NCBI RefSeq assembly: GCF_030160715.1
Contig: NZ_BSOW01000008.1
Span: 124,001-188,000 of the forward strand
DNA from: Bradyrhizobium iriomotense
Lineage (GTDB): Bacteria > Pseudomonadota > Alphaproteobacteria > Rhizobiales > Xanthobacteraceae
DNA length: 64,000 nucleotides
Direction of reading: 5' to 3'
Shown here: one piece after another, positions 52,850 to 62,335 of the stretch
Numbering within the stretch: the stretch's first letter is position 1
Layout of the letters: the number at the start of each line of letters is the position of its first letter
Notes under the pieces: model-generated
The model's input: only the letters and a program-made list of their open reading frames with translations
What the model was told of the DNA's origin: nothing
The model's database searches: none
Made by a program: the position numbers and the translations under genes

Positions 52850-53581
52850 ATGGCAGACCGCCTGAAGGGGAAGCGCGCTGTTGTCACCGCTGCGGCGGCG
52901 GGCATCGGGCGCGCATGCGCAATCGCATTCGCGCGTGAAGGCGCAACCGTCATCGCCACCGACATCAACGAAGGCGGCATCGCTACCTTAAGCAAGGACG
53001 GCGTCGCCGAGACGGCAAAGCTCGACGTTCGCAACACCGCCGACGTCAACGCCTTCGCCAAGCGCATCGGCAAGATCGACATCCTGCTCAATGCGGCGGG
53101 TTTCGTGCACAACGGAACCATCCTGGATTGTTCGGAAGAAGACTGGGACTTCTCGTTCGACCTCAACGTCAAGTCCATGCACCGGACCATCAAGGCGTTT
53201 CTACCGGCGATGATTGCGGGCGGAGGCGGCAGCATCGTCAACATCTCGTCTTGCGCAGCGCTGAGGCCGCCGGCCAACCGATATGTCTACAGCGCGTCCA
53301 AGGCGGCGGTGTCGCTGCTGACGCGCGCCGTTGCGCTCGACTTCATCACGCAAGGAATCCGCTGCAACAGCATCTGCCCCGGCACCGTCGAGACACCCTC
53401 GATGCTCGACCGCGCCGCCGCCGTCGGCCCGCAGGGCAAGGAGATGTTCATCGCCCGCCAGAAAATGGGCCGGCTCGGCACCGCAGAGGAAATCGCGGCC
53501 ACGGCGGTCTATCTTGGCAGTGACGAAAGTGCGTTCACCACCGGCGTCGACCTCGTCGTCGACGGCGGCTTCATGCTCTGA
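52850..53581 (+). CDS. SDR-family dehydrogenase, DHRS6/keto-deoxy-sugar-acid type
   Basis: 243 residues. The cofactor loop is TAAAAGIG rather than the usual TGxxxGIG, with ATDINEGG after strand 2 pointing to NAD; NAAG later, catalytic Ser in ISSCAAL, and YSASK as the YxxxK. This TAAAxGIG form is seen in DHRS6 and in several sugar-acid dehydrogenases. Downstream of the dehydratase in one probable operon, it may oxidise the sugar or a 2-keto-3-deoxy acid. GGTGAGG precedes ATG 52850. Confidence 0.85.
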   Translation: MADRLKGKRAVVTAAAAGIGRACAIAFAREGATVIATDINEGGIATLSKDGVAETAKLDVRNTADVNAFAKRIGKIDILLNAAGFVHNGTILDCSEEDWDFSFDLNVKSMHRTIKAFLPAMIAGGGGSIVNISSCAALRPPANRYVYSASKAAVSLLTRAVALDFITQGIRCNSICPGTVETPSMLDRAAAVGPQGKEMFIARQKMGRLGTAEEIAATAVYLGSDESAFTTGVDLVVDGGFML

Positions 53582-53585
53582 CTAA

Positions 53586-53690
53586 TCCTCATCCCGAAGT
53601 GGCGCAGAGCGCCGCCTCGAGGGATGGGCCACGGGCTTCATGGTTCCAGACGCGCGCTGAGGGCGCGCTCCTCGCCGTGAGGGAGAGAAG
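53586..53690. repeat. Intergenic inverted repeat with GACGCGCGC/GCGCGCTCC core
   Basis: Contains CATCCCGAAGTGGCGCAGAGCGCC with CTCGAGGGATGGGCC, and CATGGTTCCAGACGCGCGC with GGCGCGCTCCTCGCCGTGAGGG: two adjacent imperfect stems. Placed between the two SDR genes of the operon. Confidence 0.6.
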
Positions 53691-53703
53691 AAGGAATTCT
53701 GGC

Positions 53704-54450
53704 ATGAACAAGATCGACCTCAACGGCCGCTGCGCGATCGTCACCGGCGGTGCGCAGGGCTTTGGCCGCGCCATCGCCGAGCGTTTCGTCGCCTCCGGCG
53801 CCAAGGTCGCGATCTGGGATTTTGACGCTGATCTCGCCGAGAAGACAGCCAAGGCAATCGGCGGCGACGTTCGCGTCATCAAGGTCGATGTCGCCGACAC
53901 GGCCGCAGTCGACCAAGCCCGCGACGCGACCCTTGCCGCCTTCGGCAGGATCGACATCCTCGTCAACAATGCCGGCATCGCCGGCATCAACAAGACGGTC
54001 TGGGAGACCGATCTCGAGGAATGGCGCAAGGTGATGCGCATCAACCTCGACGGCCCCTTCATCTGCTGCAAGGCGATCGTGCCCACAATGCTCAAGCAGA
54101 AATACGGGCGGATCGTGAACATTGCCTCGATCGCCGGCAAGGAAGGCAATCCGAACGCGGCGCACTACTCGGCTTCCAAGGCCGGCCTGATCGCGCTGAC
54201 GAAGTCGCTCGGCAAGGAGCTTGCCGCGCACGACATCCTGGTGAATGCCGTGACGCCGGCGGCCGCGAAGACCGCGATCTTCGACCAGCTGACGCAGCAG
54301 CACATCGATTTCATGCTGTCGAAGATCCCGAAGGGCCGCTTCGTGCTGGTGGAAGAGCTCGCCGCGATGGTCGCCTGGCTGGCTTCGGAAGACTGCGGGT
54401 TTTCGACCGGTGCAGTGTTCGATATCTCCGGCGGCCGCGCCACCTATTGA
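53704..54450 (+). CDS. SDR-family dehydrogenase (sugar or sugar-acid)
   Basis: 248 residues, classical SDR: TGGAQGFG cofactor loop, IWDFDAD after strand 2 (NAD preference), NNAG, Ser in IVNIASIAGK and YSASK. GAGAGAAGAAGGAATTCTGGC precedes ATG 53704; the open frame extends further upstream into a repeat without conserved sequence. Likely oxidises the incoming sugar or a later intermediate of the regulon, complementing the other SDR. Confidence 0.87.
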   Translation: MNKIDLNGRCAIVTGGAQGFGRAIAERFVASGAKVAIWDFDADLAEKTAKAIGGDVRVIKVDVADTAAVDQARDATLAAFGRIDILVNNAGIAGINKTVWETDLEEWRKVMRINLDGPFICCKAIVPTMLKQKYGRIVNIASIAGKEGNPNAAHYSASKAGLIALTKSLGKELAAHDILVNAVTPAAAKTAIFDQLTQQHIDFMLSKIPKGRFVLVEELAAMVAWLASEDCGFSTGAVFDISGGRATY

Positions 54451-54457
54451 GGCTGTC

Positions 54458-54850
54458 ATGATCCGGGAAGGCGGATGCCTGTGCGGCGCGGTGCGGTTCA
54501 AGGCCGAAGGCGAGCCGCTGAACGTTCGCGTCTGCCATTGCCGCAACTGCCAGAAGGCCATGGGCTCCCCCTTCTTTGCCCGCGCGCTGTTTCCACAGAC
54601 CGCGCTGACCGTTGAGGGAGAGACTGGACGCTATCCATCGTCGGAGAACATCGATCGTGTTTTCTGCAAGCGCTGCGGCACGCGGCTGTTCTCCTGGCGC
54701 CGCAACGGCACCGCCGCAGGCGTAGCGCTTGCCACCTTCGACGACCGCAACGCCTTTTCGCCGACCGAGCACATCTGGGTGTCGGAGAAGTTGAGCTGGC
54801 TGAAGCTCGACGACGGCCTGCCGCAATTCCCCACGACCGTCCCGGCCTGA
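54458..54850 (+). CDS. GFA/CENP-V family zinc protein
   Basis: 130 residues of the GFA (glutathione-dependent formaldehyde-activating enzyme-like) fold. Zinc ligands: Cys7-x-Cys9 (GGCLCGAVRF), Cys26, Cys28 and Cys31 (CHCRNCQK), and the later CKRCGTRLF pair. ATG 54458 is seven bases after the SDR stop. Most members have no proven enzymatic role; connection to the sugar operon is only positional. Confidence 0.88.
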   Translation: MIREGGCLCGAVRFKAEGEPLNVRVCHCRNCQKAMGSPFFARALFPQTALTVEGETGRYPSSENIDRVFCKRCGTRLFSWRRNGTAAGVALATFDDRNAFSPTEHIWVSEKLSWLKLDDGLPQFPTTVPA

Positions 54851-54945
54851 CCGCAAACTGTCGAGGAGCCGCGCCGACGGTTCGCCACCGGGCTGAATCG
54901 TGATAGTTCGGACCCTCAGGGCGCCACGAACTGGAACACCTCCGC

Positions 54946-55626
54946 TTGAACGTCTCCCTCTATGACCTCTCCGTCTGGGTGATCCCCCTGGTGATCGCCA
55001 TCACCTTCCACGAGGCGGCGCACGGCTTTGTCGCCTACCGGCTCGGCGACAACACCGCCTGGCAGCTCGGCCGCGTCAGCTTCAACCCGCTCCGGCATAT
55101 CGATCCGTTCGGCACCATCATCCTGCCGGCGATGCTGCTGTTTGCGCATTCGCCGTTCCTGTTCGGCTATGCCAAGCCGGTGCCGGTGAATTTTCGCAAT
55201 CTGAACAACCCGAGGCTCGACATGGTCTGGGTGGCCTTGGCTGGCCCCGCGACCAACATTCTGCTGGCGCTGCTTGCGGCCCTGGCATTCCACGCCCTCC
55301 CCCTCGCGCCAGCAAACGCGGCGCAATGGATTTTCGACAATTTGAAGAATTCGCTCCTGATCAACGTGGTGCTGGCCGTGTTCAACATGATGCCGATACC
55401 GCCGCTCGACGGCGGGCGGGTCGCGGTCGGGCTCCTGCCGCGGCCGCTCGCCCTGCCGCTGGCCCGGCTCGAGCCGTTCGGGATGCTGATCCTGATCGCA
55501 ATCCTGATCCTGCTCCCCCTTGCAGGTTCGCAGTTCGGTCTAAATCTTGATGTTATCTCGGCAATACTGCGAACGTTGACCGGATATGTGATTCAGGCCG
55601 TTCTCTTCCTGACCGGCAACGCGTAG
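54946..55626 (+). CDS. Site-2 protease family membrane metalloprotease (M50)
   Basis: 226-residue polytopic inner-membrane zinc protease lacking PDZ and CBS domains. Zinc motif HEAAH (His22-His26) in the first segment and the third ligand in NMMPIPPLDGG. Such short Rip-like S2P proteins cut membrane-spanning substrates, for example anti-sigma factors; no such partner is adjacent. Start TTG 54946 places the first helix correctly; there is no ATG near. Confidence 0.87.
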   Translation: MNVSLYDLSVWVIPLVIAITFHEAAHGFVAYRLGDNTAWQLGRVSFNPLRHIDPFGTIILPAMLLFAHSPFLFGYAKPVPVNFRNLNNPRLDMVWVALAGPATNILLALLAALAFHALPLAPANAAQWIFDNLKNSLLINVVLAVFNMMPIPPLDGGRVAVGLLPRPLALPLARLEPFGMLILIAILILLPLAGSQFGLNLDVISAILRTLTGYVIQAVLFLTGNA

Positions 55627-56112
55627 TTGAAGCAGGACAAACCCAGAGAACCCGAAGGGCCAGAGGCCACCTTGGTCAAAGCTGCCGACATGCTGATCGC
55701 GCGACGAGCCGACACCCGCGCCCGCGCCGATTTCGCCACCTGGAAGATGATGGCCAAGCTCAACGGGTTGTCCGCGCTGCCTCCAGAGGCCCAGGAGTTC
55801 CTCGCGAGCTACAAGAGGCTGCTGGGGCAGATGAACGAGGACGAGGCTACCGAGGCCACCATCGCCTCGGTCTACAAGGCCTACTATGCCGAAATGGGCG
55901 GCGCCGGAACTCCGCCCGATGTTCGCCCCCGGGCCAGCGAGCCCGTGAAGGACAATGTTACCGCCTTCCGCCGCCCGGCGCCCAAACCGAAGAAGGCCGG
56001 CACGTTCGGGGTGGCGGCGTTCGGTGGAACCGAGAAGCGGCCACTGCCGGTGGCGCTGATCTTCGCCTGCTTGGTCGTGGTCTACGTCGCGATCCGCTAC
56101 TACTGGCGCTGA
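55627..56112 (+). CDS. Tail-anchored hypothetical protein
   Basis: 161 residues from TTG 55627, which follows directly on the TAG of the protease gene, implying translational coupling. Soluble helical part with many Ala, Arg and Glu (PEAQEFLASYKRLLGQMNEDEA), a Pro-rich basic stretch (FRRPAPKPKK), then a single C-terminal membrane segment LPVALIFACLVVVYVAI with RYYWR. No known family. Possibly a partner or substrate of the protease. Its end overlaps the convergent tonB gene by 13 bases. Confidence 0.7.
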   Translation: MKQDKPREPEGPEATLVKAADMLIARRADTRARADFATWKMMAKLNGLSALPPEAQEFLASYKRLLGQMNEDEATEATIASVYKAYYAEMGGAGTPPDVRPRASEPVKDNVTAFRRPAPKPKKAGTFGVAAFGGTEKRPLPVALIFACLVVVYVAIRYYWR

Positions 56113-56918
56113 GCCGACTTTTTCTTCGTCTCTCGCGGCGGGAAGGTCACGTCGAGCGTGCGCTCGAACTTTTCGTCCGTCAGTCCGGCCGGCGGTTGCG
56201 GCACGGGGTCCGAGCGACGGATCATCGAGACCGCCGCCGTATCGAAGGCTGCGTCTCCCGAAGACTCCACCACGTCCACTGAAAGCACGTTACCCTTGCG
56301 GTTGAGGACGAGGGTGACCTTGACCTTCTGGGACTTGGGTTCCTTGCCCTCCGGGTAGACCTGGTGCAGCTTGAAGTGCGCGCTGATCTTGCGGTTCCAA
56401 TCGGCAGTCAGCTTCAGGATGTCCTTGCCGATCCCGAGCACCGGCGCCATGGCCTTCTCGGCCTCACGGGTCGCATCGTCAAGCTTCTGTCGCGCCGAAG
56501 CGATCGACAGCGGCGTTGCCTCGGCAGCCGGCGTCTCGATGGCCGCTACTTTCTGGCTCTCCTCGTCCGGCTTTTTCGCGTTGTTGTCGGTGACGACCCG
56601 GTCGGCGTCGTCGACGTCCTGGTGCTGGTCCTTGGGAAGGTCCGTTTCCTTCACCTCCGCCTTTTGTTCGGGCATCGCCCGCTGTTCCTGCAAGGCCTCG
56701 CTGTCAGGTCCGGGCGGAAGTTCGGACTCGGGAGCATCGGGAGAAGCCATCTCGACGGCGAATTCCGCACCGGCCGCGCCCAGACCATCGTCGCCACCAT
56801 CCGTCCGCAAATTCGCCAGCGCCAATGCAGCGCCACCCAGATGGAGCCCGAGCGCCGCCACTGCGGCCCAAACCCACAGCCGCCGGGATGGTCTTGGTTC
56901 GATCTCGAGATCGGACAT
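56100..56918 (-). CDS. tonB: TonB-family energy transducer
   Basis: 272 residues. Single N-terminal segment (LWVWAAVAALGLHLGGAAL) with the His-containing TM typical of TonB, a long acidic/Pro-containing periplasmic linker and a C-terminal TonB domain (KVKVTLVLNRKGNVLSVDVVESSGDAAFD, then SDPVPQPPAG). It relays proton-motive force from ExbBD to the outer-membrane receptor. Last gene of the receptor-hydroxylase-exbB-exbD-tonB operon. Confidence 0.9.
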   Translation of the reverse strand: MSDLEIEPRPSRRLWVWAAVAALGLHLGGAALALANLRTDGGDDGLGAAGAEFAVEMASPDAPESELPPGPDSEALQEQRAMPEQKAEVKETDLPKDQHQDVDDADRVVTDNNAKKPDEESQKVAAIETPAAEATPLSIASARQKLDDATREAEKAMAPVLGIGKDILKLTADWNRKISAHFKLHQVYPEGKEPKSQKVKVTLVLNRKGNVLSVDVVESSGDAAFDTAAVSMIRRSDPVPQPPAGLTDEKFERTLDVTFPPRETKKKSAQRQ

Positions 56919-56929
56919 GGCAACGGCCT

Positions 56930-57400
<471 letters not shown>

Positions 57401-57403
57401 CGC

Positions 57404-58354
57404 CTACTCCGCCGCTGCGCGCGAATGAACGCTGCCGTGGCTGCGGTCGAGGTCGCGCGAGAGCAGCCGCGCCGCCGCACCCGAAGCGCGGCTGACGAGC
57501 TCGAGATAACCCTTCGTCATGCGCGCGAAGTGATTGTAGATGATCACCGCCGGGATCGCCGCGACGAGACCGATCGCGGTCGCCAGCAGCGCTTCTGCGA
57601 TGCCGGGCGCGACGACCGCAAGGTTCGTCGTCTGCGACTTCGAGATGCCGATGAAGCTGTTCATGATGCCCCAGACGGTGCCGAACAGGCCGACGAAGGG
57701 CGACGTGGCGCCGATGGTCGCGAGCACGCCCATGCCGATCCGGATCCGCCGCGACTCCGCGCGGGCGATCTCGGCAAAGCTCGAGGCGGCGCGTTCCTTG
57801 ATGCCGGCGTCGCTCGAAATCCCTGCGGACGCCCTCGCCTCACGCAGCGCGGCCGCAAGGAATGACGGCAGGATGCCTTCCTTGGCGCCGAGCGCAAACT
57901 GGGCCTCTGCAAGCGAGCGTGCGTCGGCGATCTTCTTCAGGGCCGAACGCAGCCTGCCCTGCGCCAGCGTCAGCTCGATCGATTTCGCGATGAAGACCGT
58001 CCAGGTGACGAGGGACGCGAAGGCAAGCCCGATCATCACCGCCTTCACGATGATGTCCGCCGACATGAACATCACCCAGGGCGACAGCTCCTTCATCACG
58101 GGCATCACGGGCGCAGTCGATTTCTGCGCACGGCTGGCATCGGCCGACGCCGCCTCGGACGCAGGCGCGGCGGGAGCAGCCGTCGCCGCCGGTGCGACGG
58201 GCGATGGCGCCGCCGTCGCTGCCGCCGGAGTGGCCGGCTGGGATGCGGCCGGCGGCGTTGCCGTCTGCTGCTGCGCCGAAACGGGGACTGCGAGGGCGAT
58301 CACCGCGATCATCACGGTTGCGGCAAAGCTTGCTCGGAAGGGTGTGGTCTTCAT
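57404..58354 (-). CDS. exbB: Biopolymer transport protein ExbB (extended N-terminus)
   Basis: 316 residues against about 240 in E. coli. An N-terminal signal-like segment ([17 protein letters not shown]) is followed by about 60 residues rich in Ala, Pro and Thr, then the three-helix ExbB core with the [13 protein letters not shown] loop and [21 protein letters not shown]. This long form is usual in rhizobia. Its ATG overlaps the stop of the hydroxylase gene (ATGA). Confidence 0.93.
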   Translation of the reverse strand: MKTTPFRASFAATVMIAVIALAVPVSAQQQTATPPAASQPATPAAATAAPSPVAPAATAAPAAPASEAASADASRAQKSTAPVMPVMKELSPWVMFMSADIIVKAVMIGLAFASLVTWTVFIAKSIELTLAQGRLRSALKKIADARSLAEAQFALGAKEGILPSFLAAALREARASAGISSDAGIKERAASSFAEIARAESRRIRIGMGVLATIGATSPFVGLFGTVWGIMNSFIGISKSQTTNLAVVAPGIAEALLATAIGLVAAIPAVIIYNHFARMTKGYLELVSRASGAAARLLSRDLDRSHGSVHSRAAAE

Positions 58355-59040
58355 ACTTCGGCCCAGTAGCGAATGAGGTTGTGATAGATACCCGTCAATT
58401 TGACCGTTTCGGGGTCGTCGCGCCCAAGCCGCTGCGCCAGCGCCTGAATGGCAGTATCGAGGTCAAAGATCAGGCTGCGGGCCTGGTCATCCCGTACCAT
58501 GCTCTGCAGCCAGAAAAAAGACGCCACCCGCGCGCCCCGCGTCACCGGCGTGACGAGATGCAGGCTGGTCGAGGGGTACAGCACGCAGTCGCCTGCCGGC
58601 AACTTAACTTCGTGCGAACCGTAGGTGTCCTCGATCACGAGTTCGCCACCGTCATATTCCTCCGGCTCGGCGAGGAACAGCGTGACCGACAGGTCGGTGC
58701 GGATACGAAGGCCGGTCAGGCGATCGCCGCGGATCGCATTGTCGACGTGCAGACCGAAATGGTGCCCGCCGCTCGCCGCATAGCGGTTGAACAGCGGCGG
58801 GAAGATCTGGAGCGGGATCGCCGCCGCGAGGAAGCGCGGGTTCGACGCCAGCGCCGAGATGATGCGGTTGCCGAGCGTGCGCGCGACCTCGCTGTCCGGC
58901 GGCAACTGCTCGTTGCGCTTGACCATTGCCGACTGCGCACCCGCCGTCGAGCGGCCATCCTCCCACTCGCTTGCATCCATGATGCGGCGGAAATCCGCCA
59001 CATCATCTTTGCTCAGGACGCCGGGTAAGCAGGTCAGCAT
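58351..59040 (-). CDS. Fe(II)/2-oxoglutarate PKHD-type hydroxylase (PiuC/YbiX-like)
   Basis: 229-residue dioxygenase of the P4Hc class. Iron ligands: HVDNAI as HxD in [10 protein letters not shown] and the distal His in [13 protein letters not shown], followed by Arg for 2-oxoglutarate. YbiX/PiuC proteins are encoded next to siderophore receptors in many bacteria; substrate unknown. ATG 59040 is three bases from the receptor stop; a much longer open frame upstream is inside the receptor gene and spurious. Confidence 0.9.
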   Translation of the reverse strand: MLTCLPGVLSKDDVADFRRIMDASEWEDGRSTAGAQSAMVKRNEQLPPDSEVARTLGNRIISALASNPRFLAAAIPLQIFPPLFNRYAASGGHHFGLHVDNAIRGDRLTGLRIRTDLSVTLFLAEPEEYDGGELVIEDTYGSHEVKLPAGDCVLYPSTSLHLVTPVTRGARVASFFWLQSMVRDDQARSLIFDLDTAIQALAQRLGRDDPETVKLTGIYHNLIRYWAEV

Positions 59041-59042
59041 GA

Positions 59043-61481
59043 TCAGAACTTGGCCGAAGTCACGATGTAGAACGCCCGCCCCGGCGCCACCGCCACGAAT
59101 GGCGTCGCACTGCGATAGAGCGTGTCGTAGTAGAGCTTGTTGGTCAGGTTCTGCGCATAGAGCTTCATGGTCCAGTGCTGGTCGATCTTCTTCTCGACGA
59201 ACGCGTCGAAGCGCCAGTAGCTCGGGATCAGCGTGCCGGTGTTGGCGCCGAAGGTGCCGCCGTAGACCTTGGAGCGGAACACCGCCTGCCCGCCGACTTC
59301 CCAGTCGCCGTCGAACTTGTACTTGGAGAGCAGGCTGAACGACTGGTGGGCGACGTTGGCGAGCGGCAGGCCGACATTGCTCGCAATGTTGCTCTTGGTC
59401 ACCTTCGACTCCATCAGCACGATGCCGCCGAAAATGCTCCAGCGGTCGGTGAGCTTGCCGCTGGCCTCGATGTCGATACCCTGGATCTGGTACGCCGCGT
59501 TCGACGTCAGCGTGCTCACGCCATTCACCGTCACGGTTTCGCGGGCATTGTCCTTGGTGGTCTGGAACAGTGCGCCGCTCACCAGGAGGTGGCGGTCGAA
59601 CAGCTCCCACTTGGTGCCGACTTCGGCAGCCTTGTTCTGCTCGGGCCCGAGGATGACGCCGCCCGGCACGGCCCCGCCGTAGTCCGCGGCGGTACCGTCG
59701 AGCTCGGAGCCGAACGGATTGGTCGAGGTCGCGTAGGCAGCGTAGAGACTTCCGATCGGAACAGGCTTGTAGACGATGCCGCCGTTGTAGTTGACGAAAT
59801 TCGAGCTAACCCGGCTCGATTTCGCTGCGATCGACGAGGTCAGGTCGTAACCATCATAGCGCACGCCGCCGTTCAGGATGATCGTGTCTTCCCAGTTCGC
59901 GGTATCGAGAACATAAATTGCCTTGCTGTCGACATTATAGCGGGTCGGGTCGCCGCCCAGCACAGGGTTGAAGGGGCCGGTGTTGTAGGTATAGCTCGGC
60001 GCATAGATCGACTGGTTCGGCAACGCGCCGTTGCTGTTGAACCCCGAGCCGAACGCCTCCGACGCAAGCCCGTTGTAGCGGCCAATCCCGACGCGTTCGT
60101 TGGAAACCTCAAGGCCCGCTACCGCCGTGTGCTTGACCGACCCGGTGTCGAACTTGAAGGTGGCATCCTCCTGGTTCGCCACGACGTCGACCCACTGGTT
60201 GCGGCTCTGCGCGCTCGCAGTGAACGTCCATTTCGTCGGATCGGGATTGGTTGTGATAGGCGACTGCGGCAGCGTACCGATATAGGCCAGCGTCGACTGC
60301 TCCATACGGGTTCGGCTGGTCAGCGTGATGTTGTCGGTGGGCTTGTACTCACCCGTCAGCGTGCCGAAATCCTGCCGAGCGGTCTGCCAGTCGCGGTTGA
60401 TGAAGCCGTACCAGTTCTGGCGCGGGATCCCGGCCTCGGTGACCGGCACGTTGCCCTGCTTGTAGTAGGGCACGCCGAAATCCGGCAAACCGCTGAGATC
60501 GGTATGCACGTAGTTCGTCGTAATCTTGATGTCGTTGGTCGGCGTGTACTTGGTCGAGATGAAGCCGCCCCAACGATCGTCGGTCACGTAGTTGCGGCCG
60601 GCGACGTTGGCATCCTGGAACAGGCCGCCCGTGCGCACCGAGAAGGTCGGGCTGATGACCTGGTTGACGTCGAGGGTGACGCGCTTGGTGCGGTCGGTGC
60701 CAAACGTGGTTTCTGCATTGGTGAAGTTCTGGTCACCTGCCTGCTTGGTCACGATGTTGATGGCGCCGCCCGCGGTGCCACGTCCGGCGTAGGACGAAGC
60801 AGGTCCCCGCAGGATTTCGAGCTGCTCGGTGAAGAAGTTCTCGCGGATGCTGACGGCGGGATCGCGAATGCCGTCGATGAAGACGTCATTGCGCGCATCG
60901 AAGCCGCGGATGAAGAAGCGGTCGCCGAACGCGTTGCCGCCTTCGCCCGAGCCGAGCGTCACGCCGGCGGTCGAGCGGCCGATCTCCTTCAGAGTCGTGG
61001 CGTTCTTGTCTTCCAGCACTTCCTTGCTGAGCACGGTGATGGTCTTGGGCGTGTTCAGCAGCGGCTCGGGAAACTTGCCCGAGGCCTGCACGTGATCGAC
61101 CTTGTAGGGAGCTGCCGGGTCGGCATAGGGGTCGCGGTCCGGCGCGCCCGTGCTCTGGGACGGCGCGGCTGCGGCCTGCTGCGCCTGCTGGCGCTGCGCC
61201 GCGCGGCGAAGCGCATTGCGCGCGCGAATCTGCTCAGGCGACGGTTTCGAGGCGGCGGGCCGTGGGCGCTCGACCGGCGCATCGACGCTGACCGGCGGAA
61301 GATTCGATTGCTGCGCCTCGGCAGGGCCCGAGAACGATGCCACTGCGATCAATCCGGCGACCGCCGATGCCGCCTTGCTCGAGCCGCCTTCGAGCCTCTC
61401 GTCGATGAAATCGATTGCCGCGAACGATCGCAGCGACTTCGGTGCAACCACCTGCCCCATAACCACACGCCCCATTGTCAT
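59043..61481 (-). CDS. TonB-dependent siderophore receptor
   Basis: 812-residue outer-membrane receptor. After a long N-terminal lead with a signal-like segment ([20 protein letters not shown]), a Pro/Arg/Gln-rich stretch and TonB-box region precede the plug ([31 protein letters not shown]). The remainder forms the beta-barrel ending in Phe (YIVTSAKF). Fits catecholate or hydroxamate ferric-siderophore receptors such as FiuA/FhuE; ligand unknown. Start may be 61481 or ATG 61475. Three iron-box-like elements lie upstream. Confidence 0.9.
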   Translation of the reverse strand: MTMGRVVMGQVVAPKSLRSFAAIDFIDERLEGGSSKAASAVAGLIAVASFSGPAEAQQSNLPPVSVDAPVERPRPAASKPSPEQIRARNALRRAAQRQQAQQAAAAPSQSTGAPDRDPYADPAAPYKVDHVQASGKFPEPLLNTPKTITVLSKEVLEDKNATTLKEIGRSTAGVTLGSGEGGNAFGDRFFIRGFDARNDVFIDGIRDPAVSIRENFFTEQLEILRGPASSYAGRGTAGGAINIVTKQAGDQNFTNAETTFGTDRTKRVTLDVNQVISPTFSVRTGGLFQDANVAGRNYVTDDRWGGFISTKYTPTNDIKITTNYVHTDLSGLPDFGVPYYKQGNVPVTEAGIPRQNWYGFINRDWQTARQDFGTLTGEYKPTDNITLTSRTRMEQSTLAYIGTLPQSPITTNPDPTKWTFTASAQSRNQWVDVVANQEDATFKFDTGSVKHTAVAGLEVSNERVGIGRYNGLASEAFGSGFNSNGALPNQSIYAPSYTYNTGPFNPVLGGDPTRYNVDSKAIYVLDTANWEDTIILNGGVRYDGYDLTSSIAAKSSRVSSNFVNYNGGIVYKPVPIGSLYAAYATSTNPFGSELDGTAADYGGAVPGGVILGPEQNKAAEVGTKWELFDRHLLVSGALFQTTKDNARETVTVNGVSTLTSNAAYQIQGIDIEASGKLTDRWSIFGGIVLMESKVTKSNIASNVGLPLANVAHQSFSLLSKYKFDGDWEVGGQAVFRSKVYGGTFGANTGTLIPSYWRFDAFVEKKIDQHWTMKLYAQNLTNKLYYDTLYRSATPFVAVAPGRAFYIVTSAKF

Positions 61482-61585
61482 GATCGCTCATGCGCGTCAT
61501 TCGCGATGAACGTTGGGCGTTGGTATCGGCCGCAAAATATGCGGTCAATGTGGGCAGGCCCGTGAAGACGTTTGAATACTTCCAG

Positions 61586-61649
61586 ATCAAAACGATTCTA
61601 ATCTGGAGTTTGAAATCGTTCTAAGATGGCAGTTTGTAACCGTTCTAAA
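61586..61649 (-). promoter_or_regulatory. Three phased iron-control-element-like boxes upstream of the receptor
   Basis: Imperfect copies of the 7-3-7 TTTAGAA-N3-TTCTAAA pattern: 61586-61602 (ATCAAAA-CGA-TTCTAAT), 61609-61625 (TTTGAAA-TCG-TTCTAAG) and 61633-61649 (TTTGTAA-CCG-TTCTAAA). Starts are spaced 23 and 24 bases. The pattern resembles the Irr-binding ICE of Bradyrhizobium. On the minus strand the conserved half reads TTAGAAyG. They lie 105-170 bases upstream of the receptor start. Confidence 0.65.
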
Positions 61650-61690
61650 GAACTAGAAACATCCCGCCTGGTTGCATCGATTGCCGCCAA

Positions 61691-61933
61691 TCAATCGTTG
61701 CTCGGCGGCTTCATCAGCGAGAACAACTCGTCGACGGTCTGCTGTGCGATCGCGCGCACGCGATCGGTGTTCTCCATGCCTGCGATGTTGACGCCCTTCA
61801 CGACGGCTTTGATCTCGTCGCGAAAGTCGGTGAGGAAGCGCAGGGGATCACGCTGCTCGTTGGCGACGCGCGCGATCAGGCCCGTGACCAGAATCTGACA
61901 CGCGATCATCTTGCCGTTCAGCTCGTCCATCAT
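61691..61933 (-). CDS. Small hypothetical protein
   Basis: 80 residues (starts MMDELNGKMIACQI), mostly helical: VTGLIARVANEQRDPLRFLTDF, DEIKAVVKGVNIAGMENTDRVRAIAQQTVDELFSLM. Soluble, no clear motif. GGAAG precedes the first ATG by five bases; the second Met is an alternative. Located between the receptor promoter and an ICE-like box at 62004, so possibly iron-regulated. No family recognised. Confidence 0.65.
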   Translation of the reverse strand: MMDELNGKMIACQILVTGLIARVANEQRDPLRFLTDFRDEIKAVVKGVNIAGMENTDRVRAIAQQTVDELFSLMKPPSND

Positions 61934-62003
61934 GCGCTTCCGTTGTGCGGCGCTGATATGGACGACGTCGCATGGGCTGACAACGGAAATACCGCGCGAT
62001 CAG

Positions 62004-62020
62004 TTTAGAACCGTTCTCGC
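62004..62020 (-). promoter_or_regulatory. ICE-like box upstream of the 80-residue protein
   Basis: TTTAGAA-CCG-TTCTCGC: a full left arm and half-matching right arm of the 7-3-7 pattern seen at the receptor promoter. About 70 bases upstream of the 61933 start on the minus strand. Confidence 0.45.
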
Positions 62021-62224
62021 GCATGACCGGAATTCGCACGACCTGACCGATCGCAGGTCTGGGCCGATCGGCTCAGTGCAGACGATTGCTCACACCCGGC
62101 GCGAGCATCGTAAATCTTATGCACGCTCATCGATCTGATGTCTTGCGAGCACGGCTGTTCACGAACTGCGCACGCCGCCCGGATCGGATGCAAAGCTTTC
62201 CAATTGTTTAGGATTCTCAACCGA

Positions 62225-62260
62225 CAGTGTTGTTTACACTGGAACTTGGCGTGTATTATA
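62225..62260 (+). promoter_or_regulatory. RND efflux operon promoter with CAGTGT-N5-ACACTG operator
   Basis: Perfect inverted repeat CAGTGT (62225-62230), TGTTT, ACACTG (62236-62241). TTTACA (62233-62238) may be the -35, with AT-rich GTGTATTATAC about 16-18 bases on as the -10. The size suits a TetR-type repressor; no such gene is adjacent in the window. Confidence 0.5.
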
Positions 62261-62335
62261 CAAGCCTGCACGCCGGAACCCTTTCAAAGACCCATAATTC
62301 AATAGTTTGGGCAAACGAGCTGATACGAAGCCGAT

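Larger units (their letters stand above)
61934..62335. other. 402-base gap: ICE-like box and RND operon promoter region, no gene seen
   Basis: No open frame with credible start or ribosome-binding site. It carries the ICE-like box at 62004-62020 and the inverted repeat and promoter candidates at 62225-62260 listed separately. Confidence 0.6.

Noticed and set aside
58351..59610. Extended 419-codon form of the PKHD hydroxylase
   Set aside because: The extra residues are a shadow of the receptor C-terminus; family N-terminus begins at 59040.
59175..61565. 796-codon antisense frame across the siderophore receptor
   Set aside because: No motifs; the receptor on the other strand has plug and barrel features.
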